Of a stretch of 38,622 nt of DNA, positions 16,553 through 24,765 are shown in pieces. A program made the translations under genes and the position numbers. This DNA is from an uncultured Clostridia bacterium (GTDB lineage Bacteria; Bacillota; Clostridia; Oscillospirales; CAG-272): contig CALYAD010000013.1 of NCBI GenBank assembly GCA_944393415.1, positions 1 to 38,622 of the forward strand, in the 5' to 3' direction. The stretch's first letter is position 1, and each line of letters starts with the position of its first letter. The notes beneath the pieces are model-generated. The model was not told where the DNA came from, made no database searches, and was given only the letters and a program-made list of their open reading frames with translations.

Positions 16553-17020
16553 ATGCTAAAAGCGCGTAATAAACTGAACAGCGGTATATGGATTATACTT
16601 GCTGTTATTCTGATATGCTCCGTGCTTTTCTTAATGACCGGCGTACCCGCGCTTGCCGCGGAAGGCGACCAGACTGAGACCGATACCGGCACAGAAAATG
16701 AAGAAACCGGAGAAACAGACACCGGGGAAACTGAGAATGACGACACGGACGCCGGTGATACCGGAGCAAATGACGATAATACCGAAAACGACGATACCAC
16801 AACAGAAGACGACAATACCGACTCAGGCGAGGCGGACGACGGACACAATCACGGCAGCGAAGAGGAAACAGAGGAAAAATCCGCCTTTGAAAAATGGTGG
16901 GATTCCTATAATCAGATAATCGGCTACTGCGTGGCATTCGTCATATTGATAGCTATAATAGTTACGATCATACTTTGGATACCCAAGGACGACAAAAAAG
17001 CAAAGGCCAAAAAGAAATAG
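16553..17020 (+). CDS. Secreted/membrane protein with acidic low-complexity ectodomain
   Basis: Family not recognised. From the ATG at 16553 (GAAAGGA nine bases upstream) the 155 residues comprise a signal peptide (hydrophobic IWIILAVILICSVLFLMTG, probable cleavage after PALA-A), about 70 residues made almost only of Asp, Glu, Thr, Gly and Asn, a short EKWWDSYNQ segment, one C-terminal membrane span (VAFVILIAIIVTIILWI) and a lysine-rich cytoplasmic tail. This is a type I membrane topology with a strongly negative outer domain. A role at the surface or in cation binding is only a guess. It is a single-gene unit between its own promoter and terminator. Confidence 0.72.
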   Translation: MLKARNKLNSGIWIILAVILICSVLFLMTGVPALAAEGDQTETDTGTENEETGETDTGETENDDTDAGDTGANDDNTENDDTTTEDDNTDSGEADDGHNHGSEEETEEKSAFEKWWDSYNQIIGYCVAFVILIAIIVTIILWIPKDDKKAKAKKK

Positions 17021-17119
17021 GTCGTTTCAAGATTGCTTCCATGTGCGTGGGGGGACTCCTTATCCAAAAGAAATACACTTTTTTCAAAAGAAAAAAATGT
17101 TATCTATCCCCCCGCTTAT

Positions 17120-17150
17120 AACGGAGCTGTTTAACAGCTCCGTTTTTTTT
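17120..17150 (+). terminator. Intrinsic terminator after the acidic membrane protein
   Basis: AACGGAGCTGTT-T-AACAGCTCCGTT is a near-perfect palindrome followed by eight T residues. It lies about 100 bases after the stop and just before the convergent mnmE stop codon. Confidence 0.9.
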
Positions 17151-17153
17151 CGC

Positions 17154-18551
17154 TCATTTTCCTACGCAAAAGCTGTGGAATATCTCGTTTGTGATCTCCT
17201 CTGCGGCGGTTCTTCCGTCAATCTCCCCGAGAGAGGCGAGAGCCGCCTCGAGATCAAGTCCGCAGACATCGCTTCCGACACCGTTATCAAAAGCCTCCCT
17301 TGCCCTGCCGACCGCGTCTCTTGCCGCGCAGACCGCCGAAAACTGTCTGGCGTTGGCGATAACGGCTACCGAGGTATAGTCGGTATACCCGTTTGAGAAA
17401 AGCTCCTCAGCGGCTTTTTTCAGCGCCTCCACGCCCTCGCCCCGCATCGCGCATATTCTGCATACCGTAACCTCCCCCGGCAGCTCCCTCAGGAAAGCCT
17501 CCTCCGCCTCTTTAGTTCCGACGTCGGTTTTATTCAGCGCGGCTATTATTTTTTTTCCGCTCTCCGCGTACCTTTGCAGCAGTTTTATTATCTGTTTATC
17601 GTTTTCGTCAGGCGGAGAGGAGAGATCAAAGACCGCAATCACCAGCTCCGCCTCCTCAGAGGCCCGCTTCGTTCTGTTTATTCCGAGTCTTTCCGCCTCG
17701 CCGACATTTTCGGAGCGTATACCGGCCGTATCGCACAGCCGAAGAAGTATCCGTCCCGCGGTAACGGTCTCCTCGATGGTATCCCGGGTAGTGCCGGGCA
17801 TGTCGGTCACTATCGCCCTGTCCTTTTTCAGCAGAGCGTTCATCAAGGAGGATTTACCGGTATTGGGCTTGCCGAGAAGGACTGTCTTCACTCCCTCGCA
17901 GACCGCTTTACCCTCCCTGTAGGTTTCCGCGCTTTCGGACAGCTTACCGTAGATTTCGTCTAAAGCCGCCCGGAACTCATCGTCGCTTACCTCCCGAAGA
18001 TCCTCGTCCGGATAATCAAGGCTGACATAGACCGAGCTCAGCAGCCGGAGAAGAGAAGCCCTCAGCTCCTCTGTACGGCGTGTAAGCGCTCCGGAGGCAT
18101 GGGAGGCGTACAGGCGAAGCTTTTCTTCGCTTTCGGCGTTTATAAGTCCGATAACGGCCTCCGCCTCGGAAAGCCCGAGCTTTCCGTTAAGGAACGCTCT
18201 CTGGGAAAACTCTCCCGGACCTGCCGGCGCGGCGCCGCATAAAAACGCGGTCTTAAGCACGCGCTCGCTCAGCAGTATACCTCCGTGACAGCTTATTTCT
18301 ACGGTATCCTCACCGGTAAAGGAGCGCGGCGCGCGGAAGATAACCGCTACAGCGTCGTCGATCTTACCTATATCCGCTACGATATCCCCGTATATGGCGG
18401 TATTAGGAGAATAGTCGCTCAGCCTCTTCCCCGATCTGGGGTAAAACATCCTTTCAGCGACGGCGAAAGCGTCGGAGCCGGATATTCTTATTACCGCAAT
18501 ACCGCCTCGTCCGAAAGGGGTCGATATTGCCGCTATAGTGGATTTCATCAT
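17154..18551 (-). CDS. mnmE: tRNA modification GTPase MnmE
   Basis: Partner of MnmG in cmnm5U34 synthesis. About 465 residues: folate-binding N-domain (STIAAISTPFGRGGIAVIRI), helical domain with an inserted Ras-like GTPase. GTPase motifs are G1 GKPNTGKSS (about 227-235), the TRDTIEE switch, G3 DTAGIR (about 274), G4 NKTD, and the essential C-terminal CVGK. Several starts are possible (TTG at 18560, ATG at 18551 or 18548); I chose 18551, with AGAGG upstream. It is the last gene of the rpmH-to-mnmE minus-strand run, but a terminator-like hairpin separates it from khpB. mnmG is not adjacent. Confidence 0.96.
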   Translation of the reverse strand: MMKSTIAAISTPFGRGGIAVIRISGSDAFAVAERMFYPRSGKRLSDYSPNTAIYGDIVADIGKIDDAVAVIFRAPRSFTGEDTVEISCHGGILLSERVLKTAFLCGAAPAGPGEFSQRAFLNGKLGLSEAEAVIGLINAESEEKLRLYASHASGALTRRTEELRASLLRLLSSVYVSLDYPDEDLREVSDDEFRAALDEIYGKLSESAETYREGKAVCEGVKTVLLGKPNTGKSSLMNALLKKDRAIVTDMPGTTRDTIEETVTAGRILLRLCDTAGIRSENVGEAERLGINRTKRASEEAELVIAVFDLSSPPDENDKQIIKLLQRYAESGKKIIAALNKTDVGTKEAEEAFLRELPGEVTVCRICAMRGEGVEALKKAAEELFSNGYTDYTSVAVIANARQFSAVCAARDAVGRAREAFDNGVGSDVCGLDLEAALASLGEIDGRTAAEEITNEIFHSFCVGK

Positions 18552-18631
18552 TGCTTTCAATAACCTCTTTTGCTTATAAATCCTTCAATGAAAAGCCGCC
18601 TTTTAAAAGTTTTTTGAAGGGTTAAGAAATA

Positions 18632-18663
18632 AAGGAGGAACTTCAAGAAAAAAGTTCCCCCTT
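18632..18663 (-). terminator. Terminator or attenuator between khpB and mnmE
   Basis: AAGGAGGAACTT (18632-18643) and AAGTTCCCCCTT (18652-18663) form a 12-base stem with one G-U pair when read on the minus strand, followed by TATTTCTT. It may reduce read-through into mnmE. Confidence 0.6.
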
Positions 18664-18672
18664 ACCTGCTTT

Positions 18673-19356
18673 TTATTGATTCTCCCGATTTTCCGCCTGA
18701 GCGGTCCTGGTAAAACCAACGTAATGGACGACTACTCTTCGGTTTTCATCGGAGCCGATGGACGCGGTCTTTACCGCTCTGTCGTTCTGGAGCGCCGAGT
18801 GTATTATTCTGCGCTCGTACGGGGTCATCGGATCCAGCGCGATATTACGGCGGTATTTTTTCACCTTTTCCGCAGTGCGTCTGGCAAGATTCCGAAGCGT
18901 TTCCTCACGTCTCGCGCGGTATCCCTCGATATCAAGGTTTATTCTGGGGCACTCCTCTCCGTCCGAGCTCAGCTTATTGCTCAGGGCGAGATTTGAAAGA
19001 TACTGAAGCGCGTCCAGTGTCTCTCCGTGATGCCCTATCAGCGATCCCGAGCCCTCCCCGGATATTTTTATGATCTTACCGCCCTCCGGAGTAAGCTCTC
19101 TCGTAAGATCCGCCCGCGCGCCGTGAAAGCCCATAACGTCAAGTATATTATTGACATAATCGACTGCCGTCTGCTCCGGACCGGCTTCAAAAAACACCCT
19201 TACCTTAGCCGGAGCCTCACCGAAACCGAGAAATCCTTTCTTCGGGGCCTCCAGCACCTCATACTGCAGCCTTGAGGAGTCGACCGAAAGCTTTGCCGCT
19301 CCGTCCGCAATCGCCGCCTCAACGGTACGTCCGGTACCTATAGTCTCTTTTATCAT
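18673..19356 (-). CDS. khpB: RNA-binding protein KhpB (Jag/EloR)
   Basis: RNA-binding protein that pairs with KhpA and affects cell elongation and division in streptococci and other Firmicutes. The 227 residues show the three expected parts: a Jag-N domain (to about 55) with KKGFLGFG, a KH domain with the GxxG loop in GSLIGHHGETLDALQY (about 103-118), and an R3H domain with RRIIHSAL near 187-194. The gene follows yidC (61 bases), the usual pairing in this phylum. AAAGG precedes the ATG at a rather long distance. Confidence 0.94.
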   Translation of the reverse strand: MIKETIGTGRTVEAAIADGAAKLSVDSSRLQYEVLEAPKKGFLGFGEAPAKVRVFFEAGPEQTAVDYVNNILDVMGFHGARADLTRELTPEGGKIIKISGEGSGSLIGHHGETLDALQYLSNLALSNKLSSDGEECPRINLDIEGYRARREETLRNLARRTAEKVKKYRRNIALDPMTPYERRIIHSALQNDRAVKTASIGSDENRRVVVHYVGFTRTAQAENRENQ

Positions 19357-19417
19357 GGCTTTAAACCGTACCTTTCCTTAAAAAATGCTGAATTGACTTA
19401 GCATGACACCGCATGCT

Positions 19418-20545
19418 TTATTTTTTGTTTTTCTTGTCGGAATAATCCTTCATCGGCATGGGAGTAAGAAGGCCGCTTTCATCTCTTTTGGCCTCCGAAT
19501 TAGCTTCCCTTTCCTTTTTCTGCTCCTCCGTTTCCACTACCTTGGCGTTATATTCCTCGTCGTCAATATGATGGAGCGATCTCACCCTTGGACGGTCGGG
19601 ATCCTTTTCCTCTTTCGGCTCTTTGTTCTTATATTTGTATTTTTTCTGGCTCTTGCCGGACATAAGCCTTTCCGCGTCCTTGTAATCCTGCTCTGTAAAC
19701 ACCGGATACGGCTTTATCTTGACAAGTATGAGCTGCTGAACCACGCCCAAAAGATTCTGATATATCCAGTAGATACCGATAACGGAAGGGACCGTGAAGC
19801 TGATATATGTGGATATCAGGGGGAGAATGAAATCCATTATTTTCATGGACAAGGCCGCATCCGCACCCTGGCTCTCCATCATCGGAGACTTATAAGACAT
19901 CTTGCGTATCAGCTTTGAGGAGAAAAATACCGCCAAAAAAGTAAGTACGGGAACCAATAGCAGCCATCCGCTTCCGTCCTTCGGAGTCATGGCTAAATTA
20001 AGCCCGAGGAAATGAAAGTCAGGAAGCTCCGACGCGCTTCCGAGAGAGCTTATGGACTCGTCGAGCGCGGCGTAGCTGGAGAAATCCGCGCGCATCATAT
20101 CCAGCGCGCTTATCTGATCCGTGGTGCCGGCAAGGTCGGTTATTTTCTTAACGACCTCGGTGCTGAAGCCGCAAATATAACGAAGCGGGCTTCTGACTAT
20201 ATTATATATACAAACCACCAGCGGGAGCTGGATAAGCATCGGCAGGCATCCGGCAAACTGACTGTAGTTTTCCTTCTGATACAGCAGCTGTATCTCCTCC
20301 TGCTTTTTCTGCATGCTGTTTTTGTCGTTGCTGCCCTTGTATTTTTTTATTATCGCCGCTTCCCTGGGTCTTAAGCTGGCCTGCTTTAAGGAGTTCTTAT
20401 GCTGCCTTATGGAAAGCGGTATCATCAATACCTTTATAATAACGGCGAACAGCAGCAGCGCGAATACGTAGCTTGGCAGAAGCTCATAGCAGATCCTTAT
20501 GATCCAGCCGAGCGGTACATAAATTATATCTAAAATATTTTCCAT
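19418..20545 (-). CDS. yidC: Membrane protein insertase YidC/OxaA (SpoIIIJ type)
   Basis: Inserts and folds integral membrane proteins with or without SecYEG. The 375 residues have the Oxa1 core of five membrane spans: the first conserved span around YVFALLLFAVIIKVLMIPL, then a cytoplasmic coiled region, LPMLIQLPLVVCIYNI, and the C-terminal spans ending in YWIYQNLLGVVQQ. The conserved positive charge of the first span is Lys38 here rather than the usual Arg. No lipobox is present, unlike the Bacillus proteins. A charged tail of about 90 residues (KKYKYKNKEPKEE onward) would face the cytoplasm and may bind ribosomes. The tail and the periplasmic insert are long. It follows yidD with three bases between. 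Confidence 0.95.
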   Translation of the reverse strand: MENILDIIYVPLGWIIRICYELLPSYVFALLLFAVIIKVLMIPLSIRQHKNSLKQASLRPREAAIIKKYKGSNDKNSMQKKQEEIQLLYQKENYSQFAGCLPMLIQLPLVVCIYNIVRSPLRYICGFSTEVVKKITDLAGTTDQISALDMMRADFSSYAALDESISSLGSASELPDFHFLGLNLAMTPKDGSGWLLLVPVLTFLAVFFSSKLIRKMSYKSPMMESQGADAALSMKIMDFILPLISTYISFTVPSVIGIYWIYQNLLGVVQQLILVKIKPYPVFTEQDYKDAERLMSGKSQKKYKYKNKEPKEEKDPDRPRVRSLHHIDDEEYNAKVVETEEQKKEREANSEAKRDESGLLTPMPMKDYSDKKNKK

Positions 20546-20548
20546 TTA

Positions 20549-20890
20549 TCAGTTATCCTTTTCGGTCTCCCGGTAAAAATCCTTCGGCAGGAAATTCATT
20601 TTATCCGCCATAACTACCTTTTCATAGCTGCTTTTGCTCAGATATCCGAAGGTCTTGGGGACGGTCTTTCTTTTTCTTCGCGGAACAGGATCGTAGCCGC
20701 TTCTGCAAAGCGGGTTGCATCTGAGTATCCTGAAAGCCGTCAGAAAAAATCCGATAAAAAATCCCCATTCCCGTACCGCCTTAAGACCGTACTCCGAGCA
20801 GGTCGGATAAAAACGGCAGCAGGGGGAGAGCTTCGCGGGAGATATATATTTTCTGTACAGTTTTATGGGAGCTATAAGAAGAATTTTCAT
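20549..20890 (-). CDS. yidD: Membrane protein insertion efficiency factor YidD
   Basis: Small membrane-associated protein that assists YidC-dependent insertion. The 113 residues include the family signature: IKLYRKYISPAKLSPCCRF followed by YPTCSEYGLKAV, then FRILRCNPLCRSGYDPVP. The C-terminal 40 residues (from RRKRKTVPK) extend beyond the usual length of 70-90. Its ATG overlaps the rnpA stop as ATGA at 20887-20890, indicating translational coupling. Confidence 0.95.
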   Translation of the reverse strand: MKILLIAPIKLYRKYISPAKLSPCCRFYPTCSEYGLKAVREWGFFIGFFLTAFRILRCNPLCRSGYDPVPRRKRKTVPKTFGYLSKSSYEKVVMADKMNFLPKDFYRETEKDN

Positions 20891-21309
20891 TTTTCGTTTT
20901 CCGCGGCCTTCTCCGGCATCGGTACGCTTTTTTCCCTTTCCTCCATATCAAGCTTTTTAAACTGACGGCACAGCTCCTCAAAGATCTGAGCCGACGTGGC
21001 TTCCCACGCCGCTTCTCTCGCGGCTATAACTATAAGAAAGCCCTTTTTCAGACAAAGCGTCTTTTCCGTTTCCGCAAGCGCTGCTCGTATTATACGCTTT
21101 ATCCGGTTTCTTCTGACCGCTTTTCCGAGCTTTTTGGTAACGGTCAGCCCTATCCGGTTTATATAACGCTTACGGGGATTTTCCTTTTTCAGTCTTGACG
21201 CCTTTTTGTCCTTTAAAACGTATACGACGGTGTATTTTCCATAAGCCTTTTTACCCGAGGCATAAATTTTTCTGTAAAGGTGGTTTTCCTTTATAGCATA
21301 ATTTTTCAC
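20887..21309 (-). CDS. rnpA: Ribonuclease P protein component
   Basis: Protein subunit of RNase P, which matures tRNA 5' ends with the rnpB RNA. I chose a GTG start at 21309, giving VKNYAIKENHLYRKIYASGKK, because GGAGG lies six bases before it; the product is then 140 residues. The RNR-motif is RRNRIKRIIRAALAE, preceded by IGLTVTKKLGKAV. The C-terminus is extended by about 20 charged residues. The gene is unusually far from rpmH (over 900 bases), the gap being filled with R2 and R3 repeats. A GCTGCC/GGCAGC hairpin sits directly upstream of the ribosome binding site. Confidence 0.93.
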   Translation of the reverse strand: MKNYAIKENHLYRKIYASGKKAYGKYTVVYVLKDKKASRLKKENPRKRYINRIGLTVTKKLGKAVRRNRIKRIIRAALAETEKTLCLKKGFLIVIAAREAAWEATSAQIFEELCRQFKKLDMEEREKSVPMPEKAAENEK

Positions 21310-21512
21310 GTTAAACCTCCATGCTGCCATAGGCAGCACAAATAGGCATGAAAAATTTTCGTATTTCGCATAGCGAAATAAAAATCTTTCAGATTTTTAG
21401 AAAATTTAGGCGTGAAATCACCTGAATTTTGACGCGACAAAATTGATTTTTCACGTTAAACTCCATACCGCCATTGGCGGCTAAAAAACCGTTTTTATCG
21501 GTTTCAGGCTGT
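21310..21512 (-). repeat. R2 repeat copy forming the rnpA leader
   Basis: Read on the minus strand: an AACCG/CGGTT hairpin with a T-run, a CCGCC/GGCGG hairpin, GGAGTTTAAC then GTG (21454), the R2 core, an AATCTGAAAGATT stem, an ATTTCGC/GCGAAAT stem, and finally the GCTGCC/GGCAGC hairpin (21323-21337) and GGAGG just before the rnpA GTG. The open frame from the internal GTG starts VKNQFCRVKIQVISRLNF and ends after 21 codons. Confidence 0.75.
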
Positions 21513-21574
21513 TGAAAAAACAGTAAGCGCATAGCAATATGCACAAACATGGAAGTCTTATGCGTTCTTTTCGT

Positions 21575-21665
21575 TCTCCGCGGAGGACAACAGGGGCTTT
21601 GCCCCTTTACCCCACCGCCTTTTGAAAAAGGCGGGCGAAAACTTTTTTGTATTTTTTTTGCGAAT
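21575..21665. repeat. Repeat R3
   Basis: CTCCGCGGAG, then CAGGGGCTTTGCCCCTTTACC, a CCGCCTTTTGAAAAAGGCGG hairpin and AAAACTTTTTTGTATTTTTT. A partial copy lies at about 8341-8406. The organisation resembles a hairpin-bearing intergenic repeat rather than a gene. Confidence 0.55.
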
Positions 21666-21689
21666 TTACTAACAGATACGAATAATTTT

Positions 21690-22018
21690 CGTGTTAGCGT
21701 GAAACCGTCCGCATTCTGACGAGATGTAATATTTCTTTCACGCTGTCTTACATATAACTTTCAGATAAACATGAATAATTTTCGTGTTTTGCTTAAGCAA
21801 AACAAAAAGCGTTCAGCTTTTTAGAAAATTTACGCGTGAAACCGTCCGCATTCTGACGCGATCAAATTAATCTTTCACGCTGTCTTACATATAACTTTCA
21901 GATAAACATGAATAATTTTCGTGTTTTGCTTAGGCAAAACAAAAAGCGTTCAGCTTTTTAGAAAATTTACGCGTGAAACCGTCTGCATTCTGACGAGATG
22001 TAATATTTCTTTCACGCT
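21690..22018 (-). repeat. R2 repeat array, left arm (minus orientation)
   Basis: Three tandem copies read on the minus strand, two complete with a period of 137 bases and one partial. Each unit starts GCGTGAAAG, ends its first half with TTTCACGC, then has AAAAAGC/GCTTTTT and GTTTTGC/GCAAAAC stems and CGAAAATTATTCATG. It is the mirror of the array at 24107-24455, so the two arms form large inverted repeats around rpmH and dnaA. Confidence 0.85.
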
Positions 22019-22032
22019 TTTTTCAGAATTTA

Positions 22033-22075
22033 ATAAAAAACAGATGAATGACGGGAATTCACCTGCGTTCATCTG
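22033..22075 (-). terminator. Terminator downstream of rpmH
   Basis: On the minus strand CAGATGAA and TTCATCTG (22041-22075) form a stem followed by TTTTTTATT. It lies about 150 bases after the rpmH stop. A second, GC-rich hairpin without a T-run (GGCGCCGT/ACGGCGCC, 22181-22209) lies closer to rpmH. Confidence 0.7.
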
Positions 22076-22224
22076 CCGGATTATTGACTTTTAAGAAGAT
22101 CTTTAAGCGTTTGCGGAAGAGGTCACGCAGCACCTCCGCCTTTCCGGAGCTTAAATTACCGAGCTTAAGGAAAAGCAATGGGCGCCGTCCGGCACAGCCA
22201 AACGGCGCCGCCTTATCAAAGCTC

Positions 22225-22359
22225 TCAGTGAGTCAGCCTTACTCTTCCTTTTGCGCGCCTTCTCTTCAGCACCTTTCTTCCGTTAGAGGTCCTCATCCGC
22301 TTGCGGAAGCCGTGCTCCTTTTTTCTCTGACGCTTTTTCGGCTGGTAAGTTCTCAGCAT
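22225..22359 (-). CDS. rpmH: 50S ribosomal protein L34
   Basis: A 44-codon gene on the minus strand, easily missed because it is short. The product begins [18 protein letters not shown] and ends [13 protein letters not shown], the almost invariant sequence of L34, a basic protein of the large subunit near 23S rRNA domain III. GGAGGTG six bases before the ATG is a near-perfect ribosome binding site. It is divergent from dnaA, as in nearly all Firmicutes, with a consensus promoter about 90 bases upstream. rnpA does not follow directly: terminators and the repeat array intervene. Confidence 0.98.
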   Translation of the reverse strand: MLRTYQPKKRQRKKEHGFRKRMRTSNGRKVLKRRRAKGRVRLTH

Positions 22360-22445
22360 TCGCCGCACCTCCGTTCCCTGATTTATTGCATACCTTGTCC
22401 GTCTTAAAAACGGTACGCGAGTATTGCGGTCATATCATAATCAAT

Positions 22446-22474
22446 ATTATATACAATTATTCCCCGCTTGTCAA
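22446..22474 (-). promoter_or_regulatory. Fully consensus sigma-A promoter of rpmH
   Basis: On the minus strand TTGACA (22474-22469), a 17-base spacer and TATAAT (22451-22446). Both hexamers are ideal, fitting strong ribosomal protein expression. Confidence 0.9.
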
Positions 22475-22548
22475 GAGTTTTTTCGTTTTTCTCTTGCCTT
22501 ATGTGGGGTAAAAAAATGTAAATTTTCAGTTAACATTACTTCTTTATC

Positions 22549-22577
22549 TTGTATTATATATTAATATATGTTATAAT
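22549..22577 (+). promoter_or_regulatory. Promoter of dnaA
   Basis: TTGTAT (22549-22554), 17-base spacer and TATAAT (22572-22577), with TG at 22569-22570 making an extended -10. It lies about 90 bases before the dnaA ATG. Confidence 0.7.
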
Positions 22578-22666
22578 ATTTATAATTGTTATATTTAGAC
22601 TTAGTTTAATATTTAAAACCGGAAAGGTCCCTTCTGTAAAAAAGAAAGGAAAAAAGAAAAACCGAT

Positions 22667-24106
22667 ATGCAGGAACTCGACGAAATATGGCTCCTTGTTC
22701 TCGAGGAGCTTAAGAAAAAACATTCCGAGACCTTTATTTCCTTATGGATAAGCGATCTTAAGCTTATTTCGCTGACGGATACATACGCTAAATTTTATAT
22801 TCAAAGCGATTTCAAGCGAGAAATGCTGGAAAAAAAACACTCCGAGACTGTCAAAGAAGCGCTTGAGGCGGTCATAGGCTACAAGGTCGCTCTTTATTTT
22901 ACCTCGGATGAAAACTCAAAACAGCCGGAAACGGAGCAAAAGGCGGACAGTCCGGCACCGGAAGCGCCCGCCTCTGACGAACCGGAGACCTATAAACCCG
23001 CCGCCTCAGCCGCGGCGGATACGGTTTTATCAGAAAAGGACGAAGAAGAACACAGACCCGTGGCGCCGCCTCTCGGAGACGTCTCGCACGCTTCTGAGTA
23101 TACCTTTGACAATTTCATAGTAGGATCCTCGAACAAGTTCGCTTATGCCGCCTGTACCGCCGTAGCCCAGAGACCGGCGCACTCATATAATCCGCTTTTC
23201 ATCTACGGACCGAGCGGACTCGGGAAGACTCATCTGCTGTACGCGATAACAAACGAGGTAAAGAAAAACAATCCGGATTACATTATCATCTACGTAAAGG
23301 GCGAGGAATTCACGAACCAGATGATCGAGAGCATAAGCCACGGCACTACGGTCAAATTCCGGGAAAAGTACAGAAAAGCGAATGTGCTGCTGATCGACGA
23401 CGTTCACTTTATCGCCGGAAAGGAATCCACACAGGAGGAGTTTTTCCATACCTTTAACGACCTCTATGAGCACAAAAAACAGATAATTCTGACCTCGGAC
23501 CGCCCGGTAAAGGATATACAAAAGCTTGAGGAAAGGCTTCGCACCAGATTTGAATGGGGACTTACAGCCGATATACAGCCGCCGGATTTTGAGTTAAGAA
23601 TCGCTATAATGAAGAAAAAGGCGGAGGCTATGGGAAGTCCGTTTCCGAACGACGTACTGGAGTTTTTAGCCGAAAAGCTGACCCAGAATATCCGTCAGAT
23701 GGAGGGAGCTATAAAAAAGATAATAGCCTACAGCTTTTTAAGCGGGGAAAGCATCAGCGTACCGCTGGCTACCTCATGCATATCCGATCTGCTTACCGCG
23801 GGCGGTACAGTCAAGGTAACGCCGGAAAAGATAGTCGCTAAGGTAGCCGCTAAATACGGAGTTGACCCTGACGACATCTACAGCAAGAAAAAAGCCAACG
23901 ATATCTCCCGCGCAAGGCATATATGCATATACCTTTTAAGAAAAATTTCCGACCTTTCATACCCGAATATAGGAAAGCTTCTTAACCGCGACCATTCCAC
24001 GGTCATGTCTTCTTATAAAATAATGGAGCAGGAGATAAAGCTTGATTCCTCGTTTGAAATAGAGATAAACGATCTGATCAAAGAGATAACCACACAGGGA
24101 TATTAG
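22667..24106 (+). CDS. dnaA: Chromosomal replication initiator DnaA
   Basis: AAA+ initiator that binds DnaA boxes and opens oriC. The 479 residues have four domains: domain I (1 to about 80), an acidic, Pro/Ala-rich linker (about 85-140), the AAA+ domain with Walker A GPSGLGKTHLLYAI (about 185-198) and Walker B LLIDDVHFIAGKE, and domain IV with the DnaA signature around LNRDHSTVMSSY. The linker is longer than in Bacillus (446 residues). GAAAGGA stands before the ATG with a purine-rich spacer. Copies of repeat R2 begin at the base after its stop codon and continue to the origin. Confidence 0.98.
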   Translation: MQELDEIWLLVLEELKKKHSETFISLWISDLKLISLTDTYAKFYIQSDFKREMLEKKHSETVKEALEAVIGYKVALYFTSDENSKQPETEQKADSPAPEAPASDEPETYKPAASAAADTVLSEKDEEEHRPVAPPLGDVSHASEYTFDNFIVGSSNKFAYAACTAVAQRPAHSYNPLFIYGPSGLGKTHLLYAITNEVKKNNPDYIIIYVKGEEFTNQMIESISHGTTVKFREKYRKANVLLIDDVHFIAGKESTQEEFFHTFNDLYEHKKQIILTSDRPVKDIQKLEERLRTRFEWGLTADIQPPDFELRIAIMKKKAEAMGSPFPNDVLEFLAEKLTQNIRQMEGAIKKIIAYSFLSGESISVPLATSCISDLLTAGGTVKVTPEKIVAKVAAKYGVDPDDIYSKKKANDISRARHICIYLLRKISDLSYPNIGKLLNRDHSTVMSSYKIMEQEIKLDSSFEIEINDLIKEITTQGY

Positions 24107-24455
24107 CGTGAAAGTTATATTTCATCACGTCAGAATGCGGACGGTTTCACACTTAAATTTTCTTGCGAAAATTTTTCATGTTTATCTGAATGTTTTATGT
24201 AAGATAGCGTGAAAGTTATATTTCATCACGTCAAAATGCGGCCGGTTTCACGCTTAAATTTTCTAAAAAGCTGAACGCTTTTTGTTTTGCTAAAGCAAAA
24301 CACGAAAATTTTTCATGTTTATCTGAACGTTATATGCAAGACAGCGTGAAAGATTAATTTGATCACGTCAGAATACGGATTGTTTCACGCTTAAATTTTT
24401 TTGCCTAAGCAAAACGCGAAAATTTTTCATGTATGTTTGAGTTACAACGGCGGCA
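24107..24455 (+). repeat. R2 repeat array, right arm (plus orientation)
   Basis: Three tandem units start with GCGTGAAAG at 24107, 24207 and 24344. The second-to-third period is 137 bases, identical to the left array; the first unit is 100 bases because it lacks the 37-base AAAAAGC..GCAAAAC hairpin module. The array begins at the base following the dnaA stop codon. The third unit ends in a decayed form of the CGGCGGCATGGAG module. Confidence 0.85.
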
Positions 24456-24499
24456 TGGAGAACGATATACCGGACGGATTTAAACAGCTAAGATACGGT

Positions 24500-24680
24500 T
24501 TTTAACAGCTTATCCACAGAAAATGTACAAGCTTATAAACAAAATTTTCCGTATTTTCCACATACCTTAAACCACGCGCCAAGCGGAGAAAACCGGTATT
24601 TCCACATATTCCCCAGCCCTCTAATACTACTACATCTACTACTACTGCTAAAAAAATTTTAAATTTGATTTGAAACTTCG
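24500..24680. other. oriC: DnaA boxes and DnaA-trio unwinding element
   Basis: A consensus DnaA box TTATCCACA (24510-24518), then TTTTCCACA (24554-24562) and ATTTCCACA (24598-24606), all in the same orientation, then a GC-rich spacer CCCCAGCCCT and a run of trinucleotides CTAATACTACTACATCTACT and ACTACTGCT (24621-24649), which on the other strand reads as TAG repeats, the DnaA-trio motif, and finally an AT-rich stretch AAAAAAATTTTAAATTTG. Box, GC-rich gap, trios and AT-rich tract match the basal unwinding system described for B. subtilis in the same dnaA-dnaN position. Confidence 0.9.
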
Positions 24681-24765
24681 AAAAATCACGCACTTTCAGT
24701 ATATAAACTTTCAAGAACTTCTCTGAAAAAGGATTGAGTCTGATTTAATCAGCCGAGTTTCCTTC

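Larger units (their letters stand above)
22360..22666. other. Divergent rpmH/dnaA intergenic region
   Basis: This 307-base AT-rich gap contains the two promoters listed separately, one for rpmH (22446-22474) and one for dnaA (22549-22577). I found no exact TTATCCACA DnaA box here, so dnaA autoregulation from this side is not evident. Confidence 0.6.

Noticed and set aside
22048..22407. Plus-strand open frame opposite rpmH
   Set aside because: It is the antisense shadow of rpmH and its trailer, without a ribosome binding site.
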